Assembly: GCA_002704915.1 (NCBI GenBank)
Contig: PAIP01000043.1
Coordinates: 1-44,182 of the forward strand
Source: Parvularcula sp.
GTDB taxonomy: Bacteria > Pseudomonadota > Alphaproteobacteria > Caulobacterales > Parvularculaceae
Reading direction: 5' to 3'
DNA length: 44,182 bases
In this document: piece by piece, positions 10,136-17,801 of the stretch
How the letters are laid out: every line of letters starts with the position of its first letter
How positions within the stretch are numbered: the stretch's first letter is position 1
Made by a program: the position numbers and the translations under genes
Notes under the pieces: generated by a model
What the model saw: only the letters and a program-made list of their open reading frames with translations
The model's database searches: none
What the model was told of the DNA's origin: nothing

Positions 10136-11143
10136 ATGAGCGAAGCGTATAAAAAAGCGGGCGTCGACATCGATGCGGGCGAGCGTCTGGTGGACGCCAT
10201 CGGCCCGCTGGCCAAGGCGACATCGCGCCCCGGCGCGGATGCGGCGCTGGGCGGCTTTGGCGGCCTGTTCGATCTCAAGGCCGCAGGGTTCAAGGATCCA
10301 ATTCTTGTCTCCGGCACGGACGGCGTCGGCACCAAGCTGAAGATCGCCTTCGAGACCGGGCTTCACGACACGATCGGCGTCGATCTCGTCGCCATGTGCG
10401 TTAATGACGTGCTGGCGCAGGGCGCAGAGCCGCTTTTCTTCCTCGACTATTTCGCCACCGGCAAACTCGACGAGAATACAGCGGCGCGGGTCGTCGCCGG
10501 CATCGCCAAGGGCTGCGCCGAAGCCGGCTGCGCCCTCATCGGCGGCGAGACCGCCGAAATGCCGGGCATGTACGCCCCGGGCGAATACGATCTCGCGGGT
10601 TTTTGCGTCGGGGCGGCGGAACGCAATCGCCTCCTGCCGCGCAAGGTTTCCATCGGCGACGTGATGATCGGGCTCGCCTCCTCCGGCGCCCATTCCAACG
10701 GCTATTCCCTCATTCGCAAAATCGCCTCCGATGCGGGCGTTAACTACGATGCGCCGGCCCCCTTCGATTCATCGAAAACATTGGGCGAGGCGCTGATCGC
10801 GCCGACGCGCATCTATGTAAAAAGCGTTTTGTCCCTGCTCGACGATGCAGATGTGAAAGCCTTCGCCCATATCACCGGCGGCGGCCTTACCGACAACACG
10901 CCGCGTGTCCTCACCGACGACCTGGCGCCGCGTTTCGATGACGGGGCTCTTGCCCTGCCGCCGCTCTTTCAATGGCTGCAGGAGGCGGGCGGGCTGTCCG
11001 AGGCGGAAATGCGCCGCACGTTCAATTGCGGCGTCGGCGGCATTGTCGTCTGCGCGCCGAAAGCGGTCGAAGCCACCCTGGCGCGCCTCGCCGCCTCCGG
11101 CGAGACGGCGCATATTATCGGCGATATTGTGAGCGCTGGGTAA
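10136..11143 (+). CDS. purM: Phosphoribosylformylglycinamidine cyclo-ligase (AIR synthetase)
   Basis: Fifth step of purine synthesis: ATP-dependent ring closure of FGAM to AIR in the cytosol. The 335 residues have the normal PurM length and carry [10 protein letters not shown] at 59-68, the family's nucleotide-binding signature, and [11 protein letters not shown] at 136-146. C-terminal [10 protein letters not shown] and [10 protein letters not shown] also match the family. The stop codon overlaps the purN start (TAATG at 11141-11145), so the two are translationally coupled. An upstream ATG at 10129 is out of frame. A REP-like palindrome separates it from the preceding gene. Confidence 0.96.
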   Translation: MSEAYKKAGVDIDAGERLVDAIGPLAKATSRPGADAALGGFGGLFDLKAAGFKDPILVSGTDGVGTKLKIAFETGLHDTIGVDLVAMCVNDVLAQGAEPLFFLDYFATGKLDENTAARVVAGIAKGCAEAGCALIGGETAEMPGMYAPGEYDLAGFCVGAAERNRLLPRKVSIGDVMIGLASSGAHSNGYSLIRKIASDAGVNYDAPAPFDSSKTLGEALIAPTRIYVKSVLSLLDDADVKAFAHITGGGLTDNTPRVLTDDLAPRFDDGALALPPLFQWLQEAGGLSEAEMRRTFNCGVGGIVVCAPKAVEATLARLAASGETAHIIGDIVSAG

Positions 11144-11793
11144 TGGCGAAAGCACGCATCGCCATTCTCATCTCCGGGCGCGGCAGCAACATGCAGGCGC
11201 TGATCGACGCCGCGCGCGATCCGGACTATCCGGCGGAAATAGCGCTGGTGATTTCCAATCGCCCAAAGGCGCCGGGGCTCGCAAAGGCGGGCGAAGCGGG
11301 CATTCAGCGCGAGGTCATTAATCACAAGGATTTCGAAAATCGAGAGGACTTCGAAGCCGCGCTTCACGATGCGCTGAAGACCGCGAAAATCGATTTCGTT
11401 TGTCTTGCCGGTTTCATGCGCGTTCTCACCGGCAAATTCGCAAGCGACTGGCGCGGGCGGCTGATCAATATACACCCGTCTTTATTGCCGTCTTTCGAGG
11501 GCCTTCATGTTCATGAAAGAATGATCGAAGCAGGCGTCAAGCTGGCCGGCTGCACGGTGCATTTCGTATCGGCGGAAGTGGACTCCGGTCCGATTATCGG
11601 ACAGACCGCCGTGCCGGTTCTGCCGGGCGACGACGCCGACAAACTCGCCGCGCGCATTCTTGAAGAAGAACACCGGCTTTACCCAGCATGCTTAAAACTT
11701 CTGATTGACGGCAATGCGCGCCTGACAGGCGCATCCGTCACATATGATGAAAGCATCACCGCCACGGGCGCGCTCTCCAATCCGCCCATTTAA
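11143..11793 (+). CDS. purN: Phosphoribosylglycinamide formyltransferase
   Basis: Third step of purine synthesis: transfer of a formyl group from 10-formyl-THF to GAR. The protein is 216 residues from the ATG at 11143, which shares a base with the purM stop. This start puts ILISGRGSNMQALIDAA at the N-terminus, as in the family; a longer open frame upstream lies inside purM and is not used. Active-site residues are N109 and H111 in INIHPSLLP and D147 in EVDSGPII, three positions shifted from E. coli N106, H108 and D144. Its stop overlaps that of the convergent gene at 11790 by the four bases TTAA. Confidence 0.96.
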   Translation: MAKARIAILISGRGSNMQALIDAARDPDYPAEIALVISNRPKAPGLAKAGEAGIQREVINHKDFENREDFEAALHDALKTAKIDFVCLAGFMRVLTGKFASDWRGRLINIHPSLLPSFEGLHVHERMIEAGVKLAGCTVHFVSAEVDSGPIIGQTAVPVLPGDDADKLAARILEEEHRLYPACLKLLIDGNARLTGASVTYDESITATGALSNPPI

Positions 11794-12734
11794 AGACTGA
11801 TCGGTGCAGCATTGGGCGCGGCGCCGAGGTCTTCCTCCAGTTTCAGCCAGAACGGATAAAGGGTTTTTGGGGTCAGGATCGGTTTGCGCCCGATGATCGC
11901 GGCTACGAGAGAAAAGGTTGAGGCGCGGTTGCTTTGCGCGATCGCGTCGCATTGCGCGAGGCACAAAAGATCCGCCATCGCACATGAAAGCGAGGTACGG
12001 CGCAGCCGCTGTAATTGCGGCAGCGGCTCACGGTCGGGGCCTTTTCGTTTCAGCGCCTTCGGCGCCCGGCGCACCGTCGCCTTTTCCACATTGCGGGCTT
12101 CCGCTTCGTCGTCTGCAAATACTGCATAGGCGTAGCTGCTTTTTCCTTCGCCGAAACGGCGTATGGCGGTGGTGAGCATGGCGTTTTCATAGCTGCATAT
12201 CCATGCATTCGGCGCCAACCCATAAAAGGCGCTCAGCAAGACTGGGATCTCGCGAACAAGACCGGATCGGCGCAGGAGGAAGTCACGAAACTGCCTGCGA
12301 TGCTGTTCGGTCCGGTCGGTGCGCCGCACATGCACTCCGATGAGCGGCGCCGCTGCGTCCTCTGCTACGCGCCAGGCCTGCGCCGCGCTCACATGCGCCC
12401 CGAGAAAGGGCGACGTGTCGAGGGCGGCCAGAAGTCTTCGGCTGAACTCTGCGCGGGATATGTCCAGGCCGAGCGCCTCCTTGAAAGTCTCGAAAATTCC
12501 GTATGGCTCCCAGCCGGTATGAATGACAGCGGCGCCGGGCGGCGGAGCCTCCCCCGGGGCAAATATCGGCGATGACGTAAAGATATCGCTATAGGCGCCC
12601 GGGCAAGACTCGTCGTTGCTCCATGTGAAACGGATAGGCCGGCCATCGGCGCAGGCGCGCGCGGCCGCAAGCGCCATCATGCGATTGCCGAGACCGCAAA
12701 TCGGCCCCGCCCACCAGATCGGATCTTTCGCCAT
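11790..12734 (-). CDS. Fucosyltransferase-like (NodZ/GT23-type) protein
   Basis: A 314-residue soluble protein without signal peptide. The N-terminus has PICGLGNRMMALAAA, and the middle has IGVHVRRTDR, the conserved H-x-R-R-x-D element of the alpha-1,6-fucosyltransferase/O-FucT superfamily that binds GDP-fucose. FADDEAEARN and the C-terminal DLLCLAQCDAIAQSNRASTF resemble its later motifs. From family knowledge, the role would be sugar transfer from a GDP-sugar to a lipid-linked or secreted glycan. No nodulation or glycan genes lie nearby. The superfamily is likely; donor and acceptor are unknown. Confidence 0.65.
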   Translation of the reverse strand: MAKDPIWWAGPICGLGNRMMALAAARACADGRPIRFTWSNDESCPGAYSDIFTSSPIFAPGEAPPPGAAVIHTGWEPYGIFETFKEALGLDISRAEFSRRLLAALDTSPFLGAHVSAAQAWRVAEDAAAPLIGVHVRRTDRTEQHRRQFRDFLLRRSGLVREIPVLLSAFYGLAPNAWICSYENAMLTTAIRRFGEGKSSYAYAVFADDEAEARNVEKATVRRAPKALKRKGPDREPLPQLQRLRRTSLSCAMADLLCLAQCDAIAQSNRASTFSLVAAIIGRKPILTPKTLYPFWLKLEEDLGAAPNAAPISL

Positions 12735-12779
12735 GAAACAGTTCGCCGTTTCGCCGCAGCGTCCTGCCCGGCCCTAAAG

Positions 12780-13562
12780 TCAGGATGCCGCCGATTCGAG
12801 CTTTTCGAAAAATGCGCGCACTCGTGCAGCGTTAGCGCCGAGATCGGAACCGCCGACCCGCGATTTCGAGCGCACATCGACTCTCGTGCGCGGTCCTTCC
12901 GGCGTAAGCCGCACCACAAAATCGTCGATGAACCCGAACCATCGCGAGGTATAGGCGGCCTCGATCAGCCAGCCGTCATCGGTGAGGGTCTCATCCAGCA
13001 ATTCCATATCCATATCGCGAAGAATGACCCTCACCATCTCGGCGGTTTCATCGAGGCTGGCGTTCACCATGCGTGACGTCAGATCCGGGAAAGCCTCTTC
13101 CTGCGCCTCACGCACGGTCTTGTCGGAATTGGGAACCATGTCATCGCCGAGATAGTCAGGCGGATTGATCCGGTCCTTGTCGGCGCCGGCGATAATCGGC
13201 GGCGGATTGTCGAAATCGGTGGTGACGTCATGAATGAAGGGGTTCGCTTCGAAGTCGGCGCGCATCTTCAACGGGACTTGCGCGGCCGCAACCGCTGCAA
13301 GGGCGGCGATGATGGCAAAGAGGCCGATACCGCGGGCGCTCATGAAAAGACTGGCAAGCCCTGTCACCCCGGCCAGTACCGCTGCGACCAAAATCGGCGG
13401 CGCGCCGACAGGGCCAAGCTCCACAGGCGCAGAAACCTTGCGGATCAGGGAGAGGCCTTCGCCCCATGTCCACCAGCCGAGCTGCGTTCCCGGTCCCGCA
13501 AGCGCGATTACCGCAGCGCAACCGAATGCAGCCAAGGCAAACACCAAAGTCAGAATTCGCAT
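12780..13562 (-). CDS. DUF1499 domain-containing membrane protein
   Basis: A 260-residue protein with three hydrophobic segments in the first 100 residues, then a soluble DUF1499 domain of about 150 residues. The domain is recognised from TDFDNPP near its start, the MVNASLDETAEMVRVI helix, and the ending RVDVRSKSRVGGSDLGANAARVR, the most conserved part of the family. The function is unknown. The stop is 45 bases from the start of the fucosyltransferase-like gene, so the two may be co-transcribed. Confidence 0.8.
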   Translation of the reverse strand: MRILTLVFALAAFGCAAVIALAGPGTQLGWWTWGEGLSLIRKVSAPVELGPVGAPPILVAAVLAGVTGLASLFMSARGIGLFAIIAALAAVAAAQVPLKMRADFEANPFIHDVTTDFDNPPPIIAGADKDRINPPDYLGDDMVPNSDKTVREAQEEAFPDLTSRMVNASLDETAEMVRVILRDMDMELLDETLTDDGWLIEAAYTSRWFGFIDDFVVRLTPEGPRTRVDVRSKSRVGGSDLGANAARVRAFFEKLESAAS

Positions 13563-13745
13563 TTAAAAACCCCTTACACGTCTCCTACCCTTTTTTGATG
13601 ATAGCTCAGCCGGCAAGCAAATGCACCTTTGCGCATCACGGACGGGCGCCGCAGAAAAGCTCCAAATTTGCGGGCGGTCCGCGCTTGCGATATCGTCATG
13701 CCCTAACGATTACGCGATTTTCATCCAAAAAGGAGCAGGCGTTTC

Positions 13746-14624
13746 ATGTGTGATGACAACACCGTCGCCGAAAACGAAAGCTATCTGAAAAAGAAGGCGG
13801 CCCTCTCCCGGCGCGATTTTACGACGCTCGCCGCCGGCGCCGGCGCCGCGATCATTCTGCCCACTCCGGCAAACGCCATGACCGTGGAAGAAAGTGACGT
13901 CATGGTGACGACGCCGGACGGCGAGGCCGACGCCTATTTCGTACATCCTTCAAAAGGAAAGCACGCCGGCGTCATCGTCTGGCCGGACATTATGGGCATT
14001 CGCCCCGCCTTCCGGCAGATGGGCAAACGCCTTGCCCAGTCCGGTTACTCAGTACTCGTTGTAAACCCCTATTACCGTACCGTAAAAGGCAATGTCATCG
14101 AGGAAGGCGAAAGCTTCGCCGATCCGGATGTGCGCGAACGGCTCATTCCCTTTGCGCGGTCGCTCTCGCCGGAAACGACAGTGACGGATGGGAAGGCCTT
14201 TGTTGAGTTTCTCGACAAGAGCGGCGCCGTGGACAAGAAACGCAATATCGGCGTGACCGGCTATTGCATGACCGGCTCCTTCGCCATGCGCTGCGCGGCG
14301 GCGATGCCGGACCGCATCGGCGCCATTGGCTCGTTCCATGGCGGAGGCCTTGCGACGGACGAGCCGGACAGCCCGCACCTTCTGGTTCCCCAGATGAAAG
14401 CAAGCGCCCTCATCGCCATCGCCGAGAATGACGACGAGCGCGATCCGGTCGCCAAGGCGAAACTGCGCGAGGCGTATGACGCCGCCGGGTTGCCGGCGAA
14501 TATCGAAGTCTATGAAGGCGCGATGCATGGCTGGTGCCCGCCGGATTCGCGCGTCTACAACCACGCGCAGGCGGAGCACGCCTGGTCGCATCTCCTGACG
14601 CTGTTCGCCGACGCCTTGGCCTGA
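13746..14624 (+). CDS. Tat-exported dienelactone hydrolase family protein
   Basis: An alpha/beta hydrolase of 292 residues. Residues 21-26 (SRRDFT), followed by a hydrophobic run and PANAM, form a twin-arginine signal, so export as a folded protein is likely. The cysteine nucleophile of the dienelactone hydrolase family is C174 in GYCMTGSFAM; the acid is probably an Asp in AENDDERDP and the base the His in EGAMHGWCPPD. AAGGAG at 13729-13734 precedes the ATG. The true substrate is unknown, because family members act on many esters. The gene is followed by a palindromic repeat element, which points to a single-gene unit. Confidence 0.87.
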   Translation: MCDDNTVAENESYLKKKAALSRRDFTTLAAGAGAAIILPTPANAMTVEESDVMVTTPDGEADAYFVHPSKGKHAGVIVWPDIMGIRPAFRQMGKRLAQSGYSVLVVNPYYRTVKGNVIEEGESFADPDVRERLIPFARSLSPETTVTDGKAFVEFLDKSGAVDKKRNIGVTGYCMTGSFAMRCAAAMPDRIGAIGSFHGGGLATDEPDSPHLLVPQMKASALIAIAENDDERDPVAKAKLREAYDAAGLPANIEVYEGAMHGWCPPDSRVYNHAQAEHAWSHLLTLFADALA

Positions 14625-14653
14625 TCCCAACTCGATCCCGGCTGTGCGGTTGA

Positions 14654-14744
14654 TCCTTCGAGACGCCCATATCCTTCATCCTGAAGGCGCGCATTAAATG
14701 CATGCGTCTCGAAGGACGAAGGATATGGGCTCCTCAGGATGAAG
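14654..14744. repeat. Complex palindromic repeat element, copy 1
   Basis: Three complementary pairs occur in the order A-B-C-A'-B'-C'. A is 14654-14666 with A' 14704-14716 (13 bp perfect). B is 14665-14677 with B' 14718-14730 (13 bp perfect). C is 14674-14684 with C' 14734-14744 (11 bp perfect). Copy 2 lies at 26373-26468 in the same orientation. The order does not allow one simple hairpin to use all pairs. It sits in a gap between two plus-strand genes. Confidence 0.85.
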
Positions 14745-14793
14745 ACCCGCAATGTTAACCGGCTTGAATACTGACGGATAATCCCTACCTAAC

Positions 14794-14812
14794 CGCTCCA
14801 CCGAAAGGAGCG
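14794..14812 (+). promoter_or_regulatory. Hairpin over the Shine-Dalgarno of the PHA-system gene
   Basis: CGCTCC at 14794-14799 pairs with GGAGCG at 14807-14812. The second arm contains the ribosome-binding AAAGGAG of the gene starting at 14816, so the site could be partly hidden in the mRNA. It was seen by eye; function is not shown. Confidence 0.4.
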
Positions 14813-14815
14813 CCC

Positions 14816-15133
14816 ATGGCCCGGCCCGTCACCGTCACCATTTCCCACGATCTCGGCAAGGATGGCGCGAGAGCGCGCATCACTGACGGTTTCGATCAGT
14901 TGAAAACGTCGATGACCAACGGGCTGATGTTCAAATTCACCGAGGAATGGACGAGCGAGGACACGCTTTCCTTCACGGCGAAAGGACTGGGTCAGACGAT
15001 CACCGGCACGATTGATGTCTTTCCCGAGCATGTGCGGATCACAGCGACCCTGCCCGGCCTCCTCGCTTCGCTGGCGGAGTCAATCTCGGGCAAGATTGAG
15101 AAACAGGGTCAAATTTTGTTGGAGCATAAATAG
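14816..15133 (+). CDS. Polyhydroxyalkanoic acid system family protein
   Basis: A cytosolic protein of 105 residues matching the PHA_gran_rgn family by its whole pattern: VTVTISHDLGKDGARARI at the N-terminus, WTSEDTLSFTAKGLGQTITGTI in the middle and a C-terminal amphipathic helix after LPGLLASLAE. Members are small proteins linked with polyhydroxyalkanoate granules or their regulation, without a fixed biochemical role. No phaC or phaR lies nearby, though a thiolase is present 15 kb away. The strong AAAGGAG site lies inside a small hairpin. Confidence 0.8.
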   Translation: MARPVTVTISHDLGKDGARARITDGFDQLKTSMTNGLMFKFTEEWTSEDTLSFTAKGLGQTITGTIDVFPEHVRITATLPGLLASLAESISGKIEKQGQILLEHK

Positions 15134-15214
15134 CGCCAACCGAGCACCGTCAGTCGTCGGCTTAGAAAGTAGTATCTGAGGCTCGTTTTACCCAGACCAG
15201 ATAGTGAGAAACTT

Positions 15215-16303
15215 TCAATCTGCTCTTATAGCTATTAGGGAGTGGGCCCCTCCAAACCAACGATAAAAAAATCGTACTTTATCTTCACCCAATTTTCTGA
15301 GCTCTCCCACATATGTCGTGTATTGGATTTCCCGTAAGAAAGGCGATTGCAATTCTTGGACTTGCTTATCAACCTCACCAATTTGATAAGTTGGAGGCAA
15401 AATATCCTTGGCAATTAAGTCAAATTCCTGTTTGCCGACGTCTGGAACAGAGCTAGTCCCCCACATGGTTAGACTACATGAAGCCGCGCGGGCTTCTTCT
15501 GATGCCGAAAGAAGCACATCAAGGATGAATATTGGTTCCGATCGATCGGTGTTCTTCTGTGCAATTGAACCGAACGAATCCCAGCGCCTAATATTTTTTT
15601 CTGACGGTCGCGTTTGACCGACATTCCACCCTAAGTCTTCCACCTCGGATTCAATTGAATTCAGCTTCAAATTTGTCGCAGAACAGACGCGATCAAAACG
15701 ATCAACAAAAATGAGCCCATTTTGCTCAATATATGAGCGCGCTTGATCGCTAAGCCGCCCTGGCCTCGGCTGTAAAGTGGGCTCCGGCTCGCTAGTCTTT
15801 ACAGTGCTTTTTATTACCGGGAATTCAAAGTCATCCGCTACGCGATTCGCAGTATATACTGTCTCATAATCTATGTGTTCATATATGATCGTTTTCTGAG
15901 TCAAGGAAATGATTCTGTATTCGTCGTTGTAAAACCCAAGCTCATTTAGGGGTGATGAAATAGTAGAGCCTTCAACCTCGGTTGTGCGCTTTGAAATAAT
16001 ATCTCCCCGAACGTTCCAGCGCCCTTTCTCGTAGTGCTCGCTTACAGAACCGTTACTGTCCGTAATGCGGAATCTTACTATGAATGATCCGTCCGCCTCG
16101 TGCCTCGTGATAAATTCCACGGCCTCATCTGGTTCACGGTTATATTTTCCAAACCAAGCACCAACAAGTAACGCAGTTGTATCTTCGTCCGTGCGAAATG
16201 AGGCTTGTTGCTCACTGCTTATCACTCGCCCTGACTGCGTTTCACAACTAGCCAAAACGATAGACAAAAAGACAATAACTACTACTGCGATAACCCGTTG
16301 CAT
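15215..16303 (-). CDS. Orphan lipoprotein, AT-richer than its neighbours
   Basis: A protein of 362 residues that I do not recognise. The start chosen is the ATG at 16303, since GGGGTGA lies just upstream and the lipoprotein signal begins there: MQRVIAVVVIVFLSIVLASC, a good lipobox with lipidated Cys20. The first mature domain has LVGAWFGKY and a GSF..RFRI...GRWNVRGD pattern like small lipocalin-like or stress-sensing beta domains. The rest has no clear relative. A 60-base sample (15841-15900) holds 22 G or C, far below the flanks, and rare codons such as ATA are common, which suggests recent acquisition. A surface or periplasmic location is likely. Confidence 0.7.
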   Translation of the reverse strand: MQRVIAVVVIVFLSIVLASCETQSGRVISSEQQASFRTDEDTTALLVGAWFGKYNREPDEAVEFITRHEADGSFIVRFRITDSNGSVSEHYEKGRWNVRGDIISKRTTEVEGSTISSPLNELGFYNDEYRIISLTQKTIIYEHIDYETVYTANRVADDFEFPVIKSTVKTSEPEPTLQPRPGRLSDQARSYIEQNGLIFVDRFDRVCSATNLKLNSIESEVEDLGWNVGQTRPSEKNIRRWDSFGSIAQKNTDRSEPIFILDVLLSASEEARAASCSLTMWGTSSVPDVGKQEFDLIAKDILPPTYQIGEVDKQVQELQSPFLREIQYTTYVGELRKLGEDKVRFFYRWFGGAHSLIAIRAD

Positions 16304-16419
16304 AGTTTCACCCCGAGCAGAATAGTTCATAAGCTTAAGTTATCTCAAAATTTTCATCGACGAACATTCTACTGGGCACAGAAGTGGAAGACCTGCTTAA
16401 ATACTCAGTGCGCGCGTCC

Positions 16420-17793
16420 TTACTCCCCGAACAACTCCAGCGCGCCAGCCGTCATTGCCGTGACGCCGGTTTTTAGCGCGGGTTCCGGCTGAGGCGCATA
16501 AAAGGGCGAATGGTTCGCCGGCGGCATCGGCGCCTTGCCTTCCTGTCCCGCCTTGAAGGCTTTCGGATCCACCGAACCGGTCCAGAAGATCACCGTCGGA
16601 ATGTCTTCGGCGGTGCGTCCGAAGCGGGAGAAGTCCTCGCCGCCCATGCTGGCGGGCCGCTCATAGACATGTTCCTGACCGATATGACCGGCGATAGCGC
16701 TCATCACCCGCGCGGTCATGTCTTCGTCATTATAGGTCGCGGGCGTGTAATCGCTTTCGATCTTCACTTCCGGCATCAGATCGTCCGGAAGCCCAGCCGA
16801 GCGCGCCTGCGCAACCGCAATCCGCTCAATGCCGTCGAGCAGGGTCTGGCGCACGCCGTCCGAATAGGAACGCACGGTGATTTTAAGATGCGCCTCGTCG
16901 GGGATGATGTTGTGCTTGTAGCCCGCCTGGAAAGAACCGACGGTGACGACGCCCGCATCCTGCGGATTGATCTCGCGGCTGACGAGTGTCTGCAGCGCAT
17001 TAACGATCTCGGACCCGATCACCACCGGGTCCTTGCCCATATGCGGCGCCGAGCCATGGGCGCCGACGCCTTTAACGGTGATGTCGACGCTGTCCACATT
17101 GGCGAGCGCCCAGCCCGGCGTGTAGGTGACGTCCCATGACGCATCCCAGCCCGAAGTGTGCGTGGCGAGAATATAATCCGGTTTCGGAAATTTCTTGAAC
17201 AGACCGTCTTCGATCATGGCGAGCGCCCCGAGGCCGATTTCCTCCGCAGGCTGACCGATCAGAACGAGCGTGCCCGACCACTGATCTTTCATCTCGACAA
17301 GCTGGCGCGCCGCCCCGATGAGGATCGCCATGTGGCTGTCATGGGCGCAGGCGTGCATCACCGGCGCGGTCTGGCCCATATAATCTTCGGAGACGACTTT
17401 GGATGCGTAAGGCAGGCCGGTTTTTTCTTCGAGCGGCAGGGCGTCCATGTCGGCGCGCAGCATCACTGTCGGCCCTTCGCCATTTTCAAGGACGGCGACA
17501 AGCCCATAGCCGCCGACGCCTTCCAGCACCTCGCCGGCGTCCGCTTTGGCCTTGGCTTTGGTCCATTTATCGCCAACCCCGGTCGTGACCGTGAAGCCAA
17601 GCCCTTCAAGCTCCGAGGCCATGCGTTGAGCGCTCTCGCTCTCCTTAAACGAGAGCTCGGGATTTTCATGGAAGTGCTTGTAAAGATTGAAGACGTAGTC
17701 GTAATCTTCAGCCACTGCATCGGTCAGTTCGTCAGCATTTGCAGCGCCAGACAGCGCAAAAACAGCAGCGGCGGAAAGCAGAAATTTTTTCAT
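16420..17793 (-). CDS. Exported M20D family amidohydrolase/peptidase
   Basis: A zinc-dependent amidohydrolase of 457 residues with a signal peptide (MKKFLLSAAAVFALSGAANA), so it works in the periplasm. FHENPELSFKE, MLRADMDALPL, MHACAHDSHMAIL and the GVGAHGSAPHMGKDP dimerisation segment are typical of the hippurate hydrolase/IAA-amino acid hydrolase branch, and ASMGGEDFSRFG supplies a late conserved stretch. It starts eight bases after the stop of another exported amidohydrolase, so the two form an operon and may act in series on N-acylated amino acids or peptides. The exact substrate is not predictable. Confidence 0.9.
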   Translation of the reverse strand: MKKFLLSAAAVFALSGAANADELTDAVAEDYDYVFNLYKHFHENPELSFKESESAQRMASELEGLGFTVTTGVGDKWTKAKAKADAGEVLEGVGGYGLVAVLENGEGPTVMLRADMDALPLEEKTGLPYASKVVSEDYMGQTAPVMHACAHDSHMAILIGAARQLVEMKDQWSGTLVLIGQPAEEIGLGALAMIEDGLFKKFPKPDYILATHTSGWDASWDVTYTPGWALANVDSVDITVKGVGAHGSAPHMGKDPVVIGSEIVNALQTLVSREINPQDAGVVTVGSFQAGYKHNIIPDEAHLKITVRSYSDGVRQTLLDGIERIAVAQARSAGLPDDLMPEVKIESDYTPATYNDEDMTARVMSAIAGHIGQEHVYERPASMGGEDFSRFGRTAEDIPTVIFWTGSVDPKAFKAGQEGKAPMPPANHSPFYAPQPEPALKTGVTAMTAGALELFGE

Positions 17794-17801
17794 TCTCGTC
17801 C

